Below are positions 9,035-18,527 of a stretch of 64,000 nucleotides of DNA, piece by piece. The DNA lies in assembly GCA_030019205.1 (NCBI GenBank), contig JASEFH010000001.1, positions 124,001-188,000 on the forward strand. The letters are read 5' to 3'. The translations under genes were made by a program, and so were the position numbers. Below the pieces are notes generated by a model. That model saw nothing but the letters and a program-made list of their open reading frames with translations, searched no databases and had not been told where the DNA came from. Numbering within the stretch: position 1 is the stretch's first letter; each line of letters opens with the position of its first letter. This DNA is from Methanomicrobiales archaeon (GTDB lineage Archaea; Halobacteriota; Methanomicrobia; Methanomicrobiales; JACTUA01).

Positions 9035-9439
9035 TTATCCTGCATGGTAGCACTCGGACTTCACCACCTCGATAACGGTCGGATTTCCCATCCCCTTGGA
9101 CTGGATGGACTTGATGATGGATGGACACGCGTACTTCAGCTGCACGCGCGCGGAGGTTCTCTCCCGTTCCTCGATCGAGGAAGAGTGAGAGTACTCCACG
9201 ACAATCCGCCGCATGCTGACAGAGATGGAGAGGATCTGGGCGAGAATGCCGACATCGCCGGGCGAGAGGTCCTCCATGTCGATGGCGGTCAGAAAGATGA
9301 ACGAACCTGGTTCCTCACCGGCCAGGGTGATGATATTGTGGGCGCTCTGGAGCTCCAGCGTCCGGGGCCTTCCGGTTCGGAGCGCATCGATGATCGCGGG
9401 ATTGATCCCTGTAAGTGCTGCACAGCGCATCTGAATCAC
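9035..9439 (-). CDS. DUF473-like protein
   Basis: A 134-residue soluble protein starting with an ALTGI motif and followed by regular beta strands (RTLELQSAHNIITL, GSFIFLTAI). This resembles DUF473, a family of unknown function found in methanogens; the assignment is from memory of the pattern and moderate. It overlaps the upstream PAC2 gene by ATGA (9436-9439), so both are one transcript. No catalytic motif is visible. Confidence 0.7.
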   Translation of the reverse strand: MIQMRCAALTGINPAIIDALRTGRPRTLELQSAHNIITLAGEEPGSFIFLTAIDMEDLSPGDVGILAQILSISVSMRRIVVEYSHSSSIEERERTSARVQLKYACPSIIKSIQSKGMGNPTVIEVVKSECYHAG

Positions 9440-10149
9440 CCGTACATCGGCAGCTGCTCTTTCTTCTGCAGGGTCTCCGTTCCCTGCACCTGTTCTGCCA
9501 GCCGCGCCATCGCCGCTTCGATCTCAGCTGCCTGCTCGATCAGCGGCTGCGTCTCCAGATCCAGGCCGTACATCAGGTTGAGCACCGCGATCGCGGATGC
9601 CGCAGCCCTGGGATCGGGGGTGGGCGCCGATTCTCCGAGCAGCCCCACCGCCGGAATCCCCCTTACCTTGCATTCCGTGAGGAGGCTCCCGGCGATACCG
9701 GAGATGCTCCCCATGGGGAGGATGATCGTCTTGTCCTCGATCGTCTTCAGGACATCTTCCGTGGTGGCCACGCCGAAGACTCTCTTTTCTGGTTCGTTTG
9801 TCACGATGCCCGCAATGGTGACGATCTCTTTCACATCAAACTGCGTGAGCCAGTCGAGAAGCCCGTTTGCCACCTCGTAGCAGATCATGGGGTGTATGGG
9901 GATGTCCCCGACGATGGCGGCGAGGTTCCCCTTCTCGTACACCCGCACCGGTACGCTGATGACACCCCGGTTCATCATCACGATCGGCGGGAAGTATTTG
10001 CTCGTGACACTCCCGACCTGTTCGAAATCCAGGCGCTCTACCATGTAGGAGAGAGCGATACTGCCCACGAGACCGCTGCCGGGAAACCCTATTATAACGG
10101 ATTTATCGGAACCCGTGAGAGATCTGGCAGTAATTTTAATATCATTCAC
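9436..10149 (-). CDS. PAC2-family protein (proteasome assembly chaperone-like)
   Basis: A 237-residue PAC2-domain protein. The glycine-rich start VIIGFPGSGLVGSIA (about residues 18-32) and the later VTIAGIVTNEP and GLLGESAPTPDPRAA segments are typical of the archaeal family, which adopts a phosphorylase-like alpha/beta fold. Eukaryotic relatives help assemble proteasomes; the archaeal role is unproven. The C-terminal 30 residues form a Glu/Gln-rich helix. An SD GAGGTGA sits 8 bases before the ATG. It is translationally coupled to the DUF473-like gene. Confidence 0.9.
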   Translation of the reverse strand: MNDIKITARSLTGSDKSVIIGFPGSGLVGSIALSYMVERLDFEQVGSVTSKYFPPIVMMNRGVISVPVRVYEKGNLAAIVGDIPIHPMICYEVANGLLDWLTQFDVKEIVTIAGIVTNEPEKRVFGVATTEDVLKTIEDKTIILPMGSISGIAGSLLTECKVRGIPAVGLLGESAPTPDPRAAASAIAVLNLMYGLDLETQPLIEQAAEIEAAMARLAEQVQGTETLQKKEQLPMYG

Positions 10150-10198
10150 AAAATCACCTCAGCGTAGCTTAACATAGATGGAGGTGCTTAAAAACATT

Positions 10199-10516
10199 AT
10201 GCAAGAATTCGAAGTAAAGCGAGGCCATTCTGCGAATCTGGAGGAAAAAATGGTCCGGGGACTCGTCGACGCATTCGGTGTGGAACCGACGAAGTTGGAG
10301 GGCCGCTACAGGATCCGTTATGGCGCGCTCAAAAGGCTCGACGTCTGGCTCGGCAGGAACGGAAAGAGTCTGATCGTTGATTCGGAGTCGGATCCTGAGG
10401 CAGGAGACGACGAGATCGTGGACACCAACCGCCGCTTTCGGCGCTATCTCGAGGAGGTAACGGGATACACCGCGAAAGAACGTGTAAAGCGGGCGAAAAA
10501 GGGTGTTGAGGGGTGA
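10199..10516 (+). CDS. DUF5611-like protein
   Basis: A small basic protein (105 residues) with the pattern YRIRYGALKRLDVWLG then LIVDSESDP and a C-terminal TNRRFRRYLEEVTGYTAKER helix. This matches what I recall of DUF5611, found in methanogens; its function is unknown. I favour the ATG at 10199 because the exact anti-16S motif GGAGGTG lies at 10180-10186. An upstream in-frame ATG at 10178 would place this SD inside the gene. It is divergent from the PAC2 gene and ends one base before leuS. Confidence 0.72.
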   Translation: MQEFEVKRGHSANLEEKMVRGLVDAFGVEPTKLEGRYRIRYGALKRLDVWLGRNGKSLIVDSESDPEAGDDEIVDTNRRFRRYLEEVTGYTAKERVKRAKKGVEG

Positions 10517-10517
10517 T

Positions 10518-13307
10518 CTACTCGATCACGATGGCTGGCTTGTAGGGAAGCGCGTTCTCCGCCTTTGCATGGTTACCGCCATCCGCCGTGAGGACCCGGA
10601 CGGGGACGGAGAACTCCCTTTCCAGGAAATTCCGGACGCTCTCGAATAGAGCCTTCTCATCCAGATCCTGCTCGAGCAGCTGCTCCACGATCGACGGCGG
10701 GAGGCGGTGAATGAGCGCAGTGATCTGTTTGGCGGCGGCCGCCGCCTCTTTTCCGCGTGCCCGGATGGATGCATCCTTCATGGCCTCCCGCTGCCCCTGC
10801 GACCGATCGGGGCAGCGGGCGATGGTGCGGAAGACGTCCCACTTCCATGCCGGCGCCACATAGAGGTGAATCACTCGGGGCTTCAGCTGGATCAGCTTCA
10901 CGATGGACTCGATATCCTCGACGGTGCGGGAGAGGAGTTCCTCCTCGAGCTCGATCCGCCGATCGACGCGCCGGGGATCGGGGACGGGCCAGTCTGCGAA
11001 GGCGACGAGCCCTTCTCCTCCCATGTCTTTCCAGAGCTGCTCGCAGGTGTAGGGGATGAACGGAGAGAGCAGCCGCACCCATGTCCTGCATAGCTCGGGC
11101 ATCACTGCCCCTTTGCCCCCCTCTGCAGCGGTGCGGCGGCGGTACCACTTCAGATCGGACTCTATCCCGAAGTACGCCTCCTGCAGCGCCTGGCGGGTCT
11201 GGAATGCCTCCAGCGCTTGGGTGGTCCTCTCGATGCGGTGCTGCAGCCGGCTCATGAACCAGGCATCGATCGGGGACGGTTGCCCGCAGCCTTCCGCTGC
11301 CATCCCCTCCTGTACGATGTTCCAGAACCGCTCGATCTGTTTGCGCACGGATGCGACCAGCTCGTTCCGCCAGTCGAAGTCCTGCCAGGGTTCGGCGCTC
11401 CCGACGAGGAACATCCGCACTGTATCCGCCCCGAACTCGGTGACGGCATCCTCGAGTAGCACCACGTTCCCTTTGCTCGAGGACATCTTCGCTCCGTTCA
11501 GGAGACCCATGCCGAACACCACCATTCCCTGTGGCTGCAGCGACGCCGGAAAGATCGCACGGTGATGGAAGAGCTGGAAGGTCAGATGGTTGGAGATCAG
11601 GTCCTTTGCGGAGAACCGGAAGTCGTAGGGATACCAGTAGAGGAACTCGCCCCGAATCTCGTCAAGGAGCGATTTATCCAGGGTATCCGGGCAATCTGTT
11701 CCGAAGAAGATATAATCGAACACCTCGGGCGTCAGTTTCGCCGGATCAAGGCTCTTCAGGTGATGGGCGATGGTGTAGTACGCCATGTACATGGTGGAGT
11801 CCGAGAGCGGCTCCACGATCCATTCCGGATCCCAAGGCAGTCTTGTTCCGAGGCCGATCCGACGGGTGCACGCCCAGTCCTTCAGCCAGTCGACAGTCCG
11901 ATCGAACTCCGCCCTGACCTCGGGAGGGACGAGCACCATGGTGCCGATCTGGTCGTGAACCGACTGCTTCCACTCGGGATTGCTGTACTGCAGGAACCAC
12001 TGGTCGTGGAGGATCTTCACATACGCTCTCCCGCCGCAGCGGCAGACCACGGGACTGAGGTCAAAGTCGTACATGAACACGGAGCGGTACCGCTCGATCA
12101 TCTCCGCGATGACCGCATCCCGCGCCTCCCGCACCGGCAGCCCGCCGTACTCCGCCCGCATCTTTCCGCGGCTGAACTCCGCGCTGTAGACCTCCTGCGT
12201 CACGCTCTCCAGTCTCGGATCCTTCTGGTTCCTGATGCCGGCGCGCTCGACGGCGTCGCGCGCCGGCACCTCCCCGTATCCCTCCACCTGAACGAGGGGA
12301 ATCGGGCGGATTTCTGTATAGCGCCCCTCCTGCTGGAGATCCCGCAGGGCGATGTAGTCAAAGGGTGCATGAGCGGGAACGCTCATCACCAGACCGCTCG
12401 CCATGTCCGGATCGACGAAATCTGCCGGCAGAATCGTGACCTCGCCGGAGAGGGGGTGCCGTACGGTCTCGCCGACGAGCGTCCCGCCGGGAATCTCCTC
12501 CAGAACCGTCACGTCGTGATCCTGCAGGCGGAGCTTATCCGCCGCCTGCGGACTGACGATCCAGATCTGCCCGTCCACCCGGACGCGAACATACGTCACG
12601 TTCGGGTTCGCCCAGAGGTTCGTCACCCCGTATATCGTCTCGGGACGCAGGGTTGCTGTAGGTATCAGGGCATCCTTCCCGGTGAACATCACTAGGGTGA
12701 ACTTGACGATCTCCGCCTTATCGCCCTCCAGGAGATCGTGATCTCCGATCGGGCTCTCGCACTGCGGGCAGTACTTCACCGGGTGCGCACCCCGCACAAC
12801 GCACCCCCGCTCCTGGAGGTGCTTGTACTGCCACTCGATGAACCTGCTGTAGGGGGGGTCGACGGTGATGAACCGCCGTCGCCAGTCGATCGATAGGGCC
12901 AGACGGCTCATGATCCGCTGGTATTCTTCGGAGAAGTAGCGAACGATTGCCCTCGGTTCCGTGAACTGCTCCAGCGTCTCCGGCGGCACGCGGTAGAGGT
13001 CGCGGTAGAGCCGGATCGTCTTCTCGTCGCCGCGTGCGATCCGCCGAGAAATCCCGATCACCGGTGTCCCCGTGACGTGGAATCCCATGGGGAAGAGCAC
13101 GTTCCTGCCCTGCATCCGGTAGAACCGCGCAATCACATCCGGTACTGTGTAGGTTCGCCCGTGACCCACGTGCATGGCGCCGCTCGGATAGGGGAATGCC
13201 ACGTTCAGGAATACCTTCTCTCTGCCATCGGGATTTGCCTCGAATGCCTCCATCCAGCTGTCCCGATACTGCTCTTCTATGCGACGCAAATCAAGTTCTT
13301 TCACCAA
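10518..13307 (-). CDS. leuS: Leucyl-tRNA synthetase
   Basis: Charges tRNA-Leu; 929 residues, the usual archaeal length. The HIGH box (HVGH) lies near residue 47 after [12 protein letters not shown] zinc-type [12 protein letters not shown] motif follows near 183, then the CP1 editing domain with [12 protein letters not shown] near 210. The synthetase signature [10 protein letters not shown] is near 520, and the KMSKS loop reads KMSSSKGN near 604. The anticodon-binding helical region and the archaeal C-terminal extension complete the protein. It ends one base from the convergent DUF5611-like gene. Confidence 0.97.
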   Translation of the reverse strand: MVKELDLRRIEEQYRDSWMEAFEANPDGREKVFLNVAFPYPSGAMHVGHGRTYTVPDVIARFYRMQGRNVLFPMGFHVTGTPVIGISRRIARGDEKTIRLYRDLYRVPPETLEQFTEPRAIVRYFSEEYQRIMSRLALSIDWRRRFITVDPPYSRFIEWQYKHLQERGCVVRGAHPVKYCPQCESPIGDHDLLEGDKAEIVKFTLVMFTGKDALIPTATLRPETIYGVTNLWANPNVTYVRVRVDGQIWIVSPQAADKLRLQDHDVTVLEEIPGGTLVGETVRHPLSGEVTILPADFVDPDMASGLVMSVPAHAPFDYIALRDLQQEGRYTEIRPIPLVQVEGYGEVPARDAVERAGIRNQKDPRLESVTQEVYSAEFSRGKMRAEYGGLPVREARDAVIAEMIERYRSVFMYDFDLSPVVCRCGGRAYVKILHDQWFLQYSNPEWKQSVHDQIGTMVLVPPEVRAEFDRTVDWLKDWACTRRIGLGTRLPWDPEWIVEPLSDSTMYMAYYTIAHHLKSLDPAKLTPEVFDYIFFGTDCPDTLDKSLLDEIRGEFLYWYPYDFRFSAKDLISNHLTFQLFHHRAIFPASLQPQGMVVFGMGLLNGAKMSSSKGNVVLLEDAVTEFGADTVRMFLVGSAEPWQDFDWRNELVASVRKQIERFWNIVQEGMAAEGCGQPSPIDAWFMSRLQHRIERTTQALEAFQTRQALQEAYFGIESDLKWYRRRTAAEGGKGAVMPELCRTWVRLLSPFIPYTCEQLWKDMGGEGLVAFADWPVPDPRRVDRRIELEEELLSRTVEDIESIVKLIQLKPRVIHLYVAPAWKWDVFRTIARCPDRSQGQREAMKDASIRARGKEAAAAAKQITALIHRLPPSIVEQLLEQDLDEKALFESVRNFLEREFSVPVRVLTADGGNHAKAENALPYKPAIVIE

Positions 13308-13323
13308 GATCTCACCCTCCCGC

Positions 13324-15180
13324 TCATACCGGACGGAGACGGATCATCTCCCCGCTGCTGTAACGCCGCAGCATCTCCTGTGCGATGCTGCTGTTCTTCG
13401 CGAGGTGGATCTCCCCCTCCTCGTTCACGGTTGCGGTGAAGAGGTACTCTTTGCCGGAGAAGACATCCACGATTTTCCCCCTGTTCTCGGGCGAAAGGAT
13501 CAGAAGCTGCTTCTTATCCGTGCGAATCCGTATGCCGCCTTCCAGTTGAAGGTCGCCTTCCCCCTCGGGCTTCTCCCCTTCGCTTCGGGGGCGGATGTCG
13601 ATTCCGATGCCCAGTTTGTTGACGATGGCCGAGACGTTCTTGCCGCCCTTTCCGATCGCGGCAGGCACATCCTTGTCGTCGATGTAGACGACCGCCTTGG
13701 TGTCGGAGAGCATATGGACATCCACGTAGCCGTCTGTATACCGTCCTATCTCGCGCTGTATCTCCTTCTCCGCCAGCTTCCACGAGAACTTCTCTTCGCT
13801 CTCGCGGGATGGAACCCCCTTCTGGGCAGCCCTGCCTCTGGTCGGCATGACGATGGTCTCTCCATCGTACTTGAATATCTCGATCTCTGTCTCGTCGGTC
13901 TCGTGGTCCCGCACCGTGATGACCGGGCGGAGGTGCACATCCCCGACCATCCCCTCCGGCACCTTCATGGTGAAGGCGAGGCTGTAGATCTTGACAATCT
14001 CGCCCTCGCTCAGGATAATGATGGTATCGATGATCTGCGGCAGCACTCCGAAATCCACGCGGTCGAAGAATCTCCAGAGGGCATCGGCAGCGCCCACGGC
14101 ATGCACAACGCCGATCATGCCCACGCCTGCAAGGCGCATATCGACAAAGACCTCAAAGTCGCCGTTCTTGCGCAGCTCGTCAAAGACGACGAAATCAGGA
14201 CGAACCAGCAGCACCACGTCCGCCGTGTTCGCCATGCTTCCATCCAGCAGGGTGTACTGGGTGATCTGATCCGGAACCTGAAGGTCTCTCGGGGCTTCCA
14301 TGGTCTTGACGACGTAGTTGTGGTCTGCGAGGAATGTGGCGATGCTCTGTGCCAGCGTGGTTTTGCCCGCACCGGGTGGTCCGGCGATCAGGATGCCGCG
14401 TTTGTCTCCGATGATCGCCTTTTTTATCAGGTTTGCCTGGGTGTAATCTGCCAGGGTGATGTGCCCGATCGGCCGCACCGCTGTTATCTCCATCCCGTCG
14501 GAGAAGGGTCTTCGGGCGATGGTGATGCGCATGGATCCGATCTGGACGACCGTGATCCCCCGCTTCTCGAGCTCGATGAATCCATCCGGATCCCTCTTCG
14601 CCCGCTCGAGGATCTCCTGCGCGAGCCCTCGCAGCTCGTAATCGCTGAGCGGCGCCTCCCGGATCGGGACCAGCCGCATCTCCTTGATCGTCCCTTTCCG
14701 CGCGATCGGAGGAGCCCGCTCCTTCAGGTAAACCGCCACTGTGTTCTCGTCGAAGAACTGGTCGATTCCCAGGGGAACGAAGTCGCCGATCTGGGGCCGC
14801 AGGTATGTCACGTCGAGACCTTTGGCCTTGGCCACCTCTGCCTGGACGATATCGCTGGTGATGAACTTGGCATCGTTCTCTATCGCTGCGTTCCGAATGA
14901 TGGCATCGATCTCGCCGCCGCTGGCGAGTTTCACCTGATCCAGATTCGGTCTTGCGCCCACGAACTTCATCTGGATGATGCCCTCCGCGGCCATCTTCCA
15001 GAGCTCCTGCAGTTCCGTCAACCCCGAGAAGCCAATCTCTCTACCCTGGTTTGCCTGCGCCTCCAGCTCGGCAACGACCGCCTCGGGGATGATTATTGTC
15101 GCGTCTTTGTATTCGCCTTTTTTTATCATCTGGGTTATTCGTCCATCTATTACAGCACTGGTATCCGGAACTATTTTCAT
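13324..15180 (-). CDS. PINA: PIN domain-PilT-type ATPase-KH fusion
   Basis: A 618-residue archaeal fusion. Residues 1-130 form a PIN domain ([12 protein letters not shown] with its first Asp, later EIDAIIRNA and FITSD). The middle is a PilT/VirB11-type ATPase with Walker [10 protein letters not shown] near 265 and Walker B FVVFDELR near 335. A KH domain ([17 protein letters not shown]) follows near 515, then a short beta-rich tail. The Sulfolobus homologue PINA is a hexameric ATPase working with Holliday-junction helicase and resolvase, so a DNA repair role is likely here; it is not a pilus motor. It sits upstream of leuS in the same direction. Confidence 0.92.
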   Translation of the reverse strand: MKIVPDTSAVIDGRITQMIKKGEYKDATIIIPEAVVAELEAQANQGREIGFSGLTELQELWKMAAEGIIQMKFVGARPNLDQVKLASGGEIDAIIRNAAIENDAKFITSDIVQAEVAKAKGLDVTYLRPQIGDFVPLGIDQFFDENTVAVYLKERAPPIARKGTIKEMRLVPIREAPLSDYELRGLAQEILERAKRDPDGFIELEKRGITVVQIGSMRITIARRPFSDGMEITAVRPIGHITLADYTQANLIKKAIIGDKRGILIAGPPGAGKTTLAQSIATFLADHNYVVKTMEAPRDLQVPDQITQYTLLDGSMANTADVVLLVRPDFVVFDELRKNGDFEVFVDMRLAGVGMIGVVHAVGAADALWRFFDRVDFGVLPQIIDTIIILSEGEIVKIYSLAFTMKVPEGMVGDVHLRPVITVRDHETDETEIEIFKYDGETIVMPTRGRAAQKGVPSRESEEKFSWKLAEKEIQREIGRYTDGYVDVHMLSDTKAVVYIDDKDVPAAIGKGGKNVSAIVNKLGIGIDIRPRSEGEKPEGEGDLQLEGGIRIRTDKKQLLILSPENRGKIVDVFSGKEYLFTATVNEEGEIHLAKNSSIAQEMLRRYSSGEMIRLRPV

Positions 15181-15206
15181 AAAAAATCACCATTCAGTAT
15201 AAAGCG

Positions 15207-15572
15207 TCATCTACCTTTATTAGCATATACATTCGCCGGGTCAAACACCGCCTTCTGTATCTCTTCCCCCTCGATCGTCCTGAAAAAGCAACTGGCATGT
15301 CCGGTGTGGCATGCGGCGCCCTGCTGCTCAACCTGGTAGAGGAGGCAGTCCTCGTCGCAGTCCACCAGAATCCGCACGATCCGCTGAACGTGCCCGCTCT
15401 CCTCACCCTTCTTCCAGAGCTTTTTGCGGCTCCGGCTGAAGTAGTGGGCAAACCCTGTCTCGACTGTCCGATCGATCGCTTCGCGGGAGGCGTAGGCGAC
15501 CATGAGCACCTCCCGTGTTCCTGCATCCTGGACGACGACGGGGATCAGCCCGTCCACGAACTGCAACTCCAT
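15207..15572 (-). CDS. hisI: Phosphoribosyl-AMP cyclohydrolase
   Basis: Third step of histidine synthesis: opens the adenine ring of phosphoribosyl-AMP. The 121-residue length fits the stand-alone HisI form without HisE. The metal and substrate signature is clear: [16 protein letters not shown] near residues 46-61, [15 protein letters not shown] near 71-85, and AACHTGH with its zinc Cys. No other his genes are nearby. It begins one base after the prepilin peptidase gene and is probably cotranscribed with it. Confidence 0.96.
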   Translation of the reverse strand: MELQFVDGLIPVVVQDAGTREVLMVAYASREAIDRTVETGFAHYFSRSRKKLWKKGEESGHVQRIVRILVDCDEDCLLYQVEQQGAACHTGHASCFFRTIEGEEIQKAVFDPANVYANKGR

Positions 15573-15573
15573 C

Positions 15574-16686
15574 TTATACTCCTGCTACATATTGCATCAT
15601 AAAGTAGAGGACATCCCCTAAAAATACCGCGGTGACGAACCCGGCGGTGATTGGCAGGATGAAGGGAACCCCGTACAGAATCCAGACATGGCCGGCCCTG
15701 CGGTAGAGCGCCAGCTCCCTCTGGTATCTCTCCGGATGATTCCTAAGGTCTTTCGTATACCGCGTCCGCTGGCCGCGGAACATACGCAGCAGAAGTTCTC
15801 GGACGGGGATGAATCGGCGTTCGATTCTCGTATCCTCCTCCTCAATCTCTTCCATGACGAACCCAAATGCATGCTCGACATGATCGCCCGGCACCGGGTA
15901 TCCGAAGAACAGGTGGGGAAGCGGCGCCCGATGACGGTGAACGACATTCCAGATAAAGAGGCCCAGCGGCGCTGCGAGGTTCAGGAGCACCGCGTTGGTG
16001 AGCACAGTGAACGGCAGAAAGTTATGGACAGGGTATCCCAGAAGGGGCTGAATGGGAAAGATTGGGACACTGAGACCCAGTAAAATCAACGCCCACGCGT
16101 CTGCCCCTCCAAAGAGGTGCAATGCCCCAAAAGTATAGAACAGAGCACAAAATAGAGCGGTGATTGCGATATACGCTCCGATTGCGCTCCCGGTGCCGTG
16201 AATAGAATAATGCTGTGTGACGAATGCGAACGCGATCATGACTGGAGCAATGTACAGTCTCCGAAACAGCGTCAATCTCTCATGCATATCAAGAAACGTT
16301 GCATACAGAAGGATCACGGCAATGACGGCGTACGCCAGCAGATCTGCCAGCGACGCTTCCGTGGATGCCACAAACCAGGATACCGCTGGAAGGGCAAGGG
16401 TGACAATGAGAAGGACGGGATTGAATGCATTATTCGTATCTGTGCTGTCGAGGTAGTATGCATACAGCACCAAGGCAGCCAGGGCGACAAAACCGGTGAG
16501 AGGGCCCATGGATCCTCCAGCGATCCAGTAGAATGCGGAAGTGGCAGGTAATGCGATCACCAGCATCGGGTACCACGTTCTGAACGGCACTCGCCGATCC
16601 TTCAGATCGAGGAGGGATGCGTAGAGCAGCGTGATTAAAACGGCCGATGCAGAAATGGCGAGAGGGAGAATCATGGCGGATACCAT
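15574..16686 (-). CDS. Archaeal prepilin peptidase (A24 aspartic protease)
   Basis: A 370-residue polytopic membrane protein with about eight hydrophobic segments. The two catalytic aspartates of the family are visible: D27 in [10 protein letters not shown] after the first helix, and D196 in FGGADAW (the GxGD-type site). It would cleave class III signal peptides of pilins or archaellins on the cytoplasmic side. A charged loop of about 80 residues ([14 protein letters not shown] onward) separates the last helices. It lies divergent from the ferredoxin-hydrogenase-pilus cluster and may serve the motor encoded there. No pilin gene is visible in the window. Confidence 0.88.
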   Translation of the reverse strand: MVSAMILPLAISASAVLITLLYASLLDLKDRRVPFRTWYPMLVIALPATSAFYWIAGGSMGPLTGFVALAALVLYAYYLDSTDTNNAFNPVLLIVTLALPAVSWFVASTEASLADLLAYAVIAVILLYATFLDMHERLTLFRRLYIAPVMIAFAFVTQHYSIHGTGSAIGAYIAITALFCALFYTFGALHLFGGADAWALILLGLSVPIFPIQPLLGYPVHNFLPFTVLTNAVLLNLAAPLGLFIWNVVHRHRAPLPHLFFGYPVPGDHVEHAFGFVMEEIEEEDTRIERRFIPVRELLLRMFRGQRTRYTKDLRNHPERYQRELALYRRAGHVWILYGVPFILPITAGFVTAVFLGDVLYFMMQYVAGV

Positions 16687-16788
16687 TAATTATATGTAGG
16701 TATTTTTAAGTATAACGATTTTCAATAAGTTTTAATATTGTGAGATAATAGTTTTTAAAGATAGATAATCCTGTACAGGTGAGGATCG
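16687..16788. promoter_or_regulatory. AT-rich divergent promoter region
   Basis: A 102-base AT-rich gap between the prepilin peptidase and the ferredoxin/hydrogenase cluster. TATA-like boxes are ATTTTTAAG (about 16703-16711, either strand) and GTTTTTAAAG (16751-16760, plus strand). The latter would start transcription about 16784, giving almost no leader. An SD GGTGAGG precedes the TTG start of the ferredoxin. Confidence 0.5.
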
Positions 16789-17034
16789 TTGATAGAAATT
16801 CGGGTCGATAGCCAGGCCTGCAACGGATGCGGGCTGTGCGTCAAGGATTGTCCCATGCATGTCTACGAGCTGCGGGACGGAGTATCGGTCCCCATCCGTC
16901 CGGCTGGCTGCATGGGGTGCCTCTCCTGCCATGAGATCTGTCCGGCCCAGGCGCTGGAGCACCGCGGGGTATACCCCTCGAAGCGGCACTACGTCGACAG
17001 CCGGGTCTGCGAGATGCTGAACAAGGTGATCTGA
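16789..17034 (+). CDS. 2[4Fe-4S] ferredoxin (TTG start)
   Basis: An 81-residue electron carrier with two complete CxxCxxCxxxCP motifs (C11/C14/C17/C21 and C41/C44/C47/C51), each able to hold one [4Fe-4S] cluster. The start is a TTG, supported by the SD GGTGAGG six bases earlier and by the motif beginning right after it. It is the first gene of the hydrogenase cluster and ends one base before the V4R gene, so it is the likely redox partner of the hydrogenase. Confidence 0.93.
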   Translation: MIEIRVDSQACNGCGLCVKDCPMHVYELRDGVSVPIRPAGCMGCLSCHEICPAQALEHRGVYPSKRHYVDSRVCEMLNKVI

Positions 17035-17035
17035 G

Positions 17036-17599
17036 ATGGTCGGAGGCCACATCGAGCAGATGAACGAGACCTTCCATACGGACACGGTCTATCGATCCGA
17101 GGATGTTCCCCTGAGCTGCCGCCCCAATGCCGCGGACGTGGAGGATACCCTTCACGGGCTGATGAAGCTGAATGGTCTCATCATACGCTCCCTCGAGGAG
17201 ATCGCCGGGCGAGGGGCAAACGCGGTGACATATCGGGCCGGAAAGAAGTTCGGGCACGAAACGGCCAAGTACTTCCGCAAGATCGACGACATCGAGGAAG
17301 CGCTCGAGGAGCTATCCCACATTCTCCGCGGGCAGTATACCTTCGAGATCTGGAAGCCTCAGGATGCGAAGACGTACATCCAGGAGGAGAACGGGAGTTC
17401 CTTCATCTACCTGGTCTTCCACGACTGCATCGTTCGCCAGACGCTGCGGAGAAACGGGCAGGATCAGGGAGGACCGCTCTGCCAGACTCTCTACGGCTAC
17501 GTGGTGGGGGCGATCGAGGAGATCACAGGCAGGCGCGCCCGGCTGGAGATCGTGCATACCGGCCCCAATGCATGCCTGAAGAAACTGATCCTGAAGTGA
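17036..17599 (+). CDS. V4R-domain protein in hydrogenase operon
   Basis: A 187-residue soluble protein resembling the V4R (4-vinyl reductase) small-molecule/metal-binding fold. It has a helical N-terminal half (YRAGKKFGHETAKYF), then VFHDCIVRQTLRR and a C-terminal helix-strand (GYVVGAIEEITGRRARLEIVHTGPNAC). Cysteines C131, C149 and C180 sit where V4R proteins usually bind a metal. The SD AGGTGAT precedes the ATG at 17036. V4R domains often occur as sensor or ligand-binding modules. Its placement between ferredoxin and hydrogenase genes is unusual and suggests a cofactor, sensing or assembly role (inference). Confidence 0.75.
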   Translation: MVGGHIEQMNETFHTDTVYRSEDVPLSCRPNAADVEDTLHGLMKLNGLIIRSLEEIAGRGANAVTYRAGKKFGHETAKYFRKIDDIEEALEELSHILRGQYTFEIWKPQDAKTYIQEENGSSFIYLVFHDCIVRQTLRRNGQDQGGPLCQTLYGYVVGAIEEITGRRARLEIVHTGPNACLKKLILK

Positions 17600-17609
17600 G
17601 GCGGAAAGG

Positions 17610-18527
17610 ATGAAGATTGCAATCGAGGAACTGGCAAGCTGCTCCGGCTGCTCCATCGCGGTGCTGGATCTGCACGAAGCCCTGCTGGATCTCGTCAGGG
17701 CAGCCGAGATCGTATACTCTCCCGTCCTCATGGACGTGAAGGAACCCCCGGAGGGTATCGATGTGGCATTCGTCACGGGCGCCGTTCGAAACCAGGAGAA
17801 CCAGGAGCGCTTGCAGAAGATCCGAAACCGCTCGAAGCACATCATCGCGCTGGGCACATGTGCCTGCTACGGGGGGATCTCGGGGCTCTCCATGCTGAAC
17901 AGCAACGAGGAGATCTTCCGGTACGTGTACCAGGAGGTGGAGTCGGTACAACCCGACGGAGTCATCCCGACGGACGTCCCGCCGTTTCTGTACCGTGCGT
18001 TCGCAGTGGGAGACGTCATCCCCGTGGATTACTACATCACCGGCTGCCCGCCAAAGGAGATTTACTTGAAGAAGATCCTGCCGGCGCTTGTCTCGGGAGA
18101 GAAACCCGATCTTCCCAAGAAGTCCGTCTGTTCGGAGTGCGACCGGAAGATGGGACCCATCTCGAACTGGCAGCTGAAACGGCGGCACGAGGGCATACCG
18201 GACCGGGAACACTGCCTCCTCGGGCAGGGATACCTCTGTCTGGGCGCGGTCACCTTCGGGCGGTGCGGAGCATCCTGCCCGCACAACAATATCCCCTGCC
18301 ACGGGTGCAATGGGCCGTCCCTGGACATCCTCCGGGAACCCTGCAGGGACATCTACAACATGATGGTGCGCAGGGTTTCGGATCTTACGGACAGGCCCCG
18401 TGCCGAACTGGAGAAGGAGATGTACGATATCGCCCACACCCTGTACGGATTTACAATCGGGAGCCTGGTGATGGAGGACAAGGAGATCTCAAAGATTCGG
18501 GACTTGGTCAAGGAGCGGAGCCAATGA
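17610..18527 (+). CDS. [NiFe] hydrogenase small subunit (MvhG-like)
   Basis: A 305-residue electron-transfer subunit of a group-3 type cytoplasmic hydrogenase. The proximal cluster is set by C11-x2-C14, C84 and C146 (GTCACYGG, TGCPPK). The C-terminal half carries the additional clusters through C174, C177, C202, C210, C219, C223, C230 and C233 (CSECDRK, CLLGQGYLC, CPHNNIPCHGC), the layout of MvhG. There is no Tat signal, so the enzyme is cytoplasmic. Its stop overlaps the large-subunit start (ATGA). An MvhD, FrhB or Hdr partner is absent nearby. Confidence 0.93.
   Translation: MKIAIEELASCSGCSIAVLDLHEALLDLVRAAEIVYSPVLMDVKEPPEGIDVAFVTGAVRNQENQERLQKIRNRSKHIIALGTCACYGGISGLSMLNSNEEIFRYVYQEVESVQPDGVIPTDVPPFLYRAFAVGDVIPVDYYITGCPPKEIYLKKILPALVSGEKPDLPKKSVCSECDRKMGPISNWQLKRRHEGIPDREHCLLGQGYLCLGAVTFGRCGASCPHNNIPCHGCNGPSLDILREPCRDIYNMMVRRVSDLTDRPRAELEKEMYDIAHTLYGFTIGSLVMEDKEISKIRDLVKERSQ

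Noticed and set aside
13279-15339. 686-residue open frame on the plus strand opposite the PINA gene
   Set aside because: It is the reverse-strand shadow of PINA in high-GC DNA; the translation is His/Asp/Leu-rich without domains, while the minus strand shows clear PIN, Walker and KH motifs.
17858-18523. In-frame 220-codon extension upstream of the hydrogenase large subunit
   Set aside because: It lies wholly within the small-subunit gene in another frame; the conserved start REISISPVTRIEGH follows the ATG at 18524.
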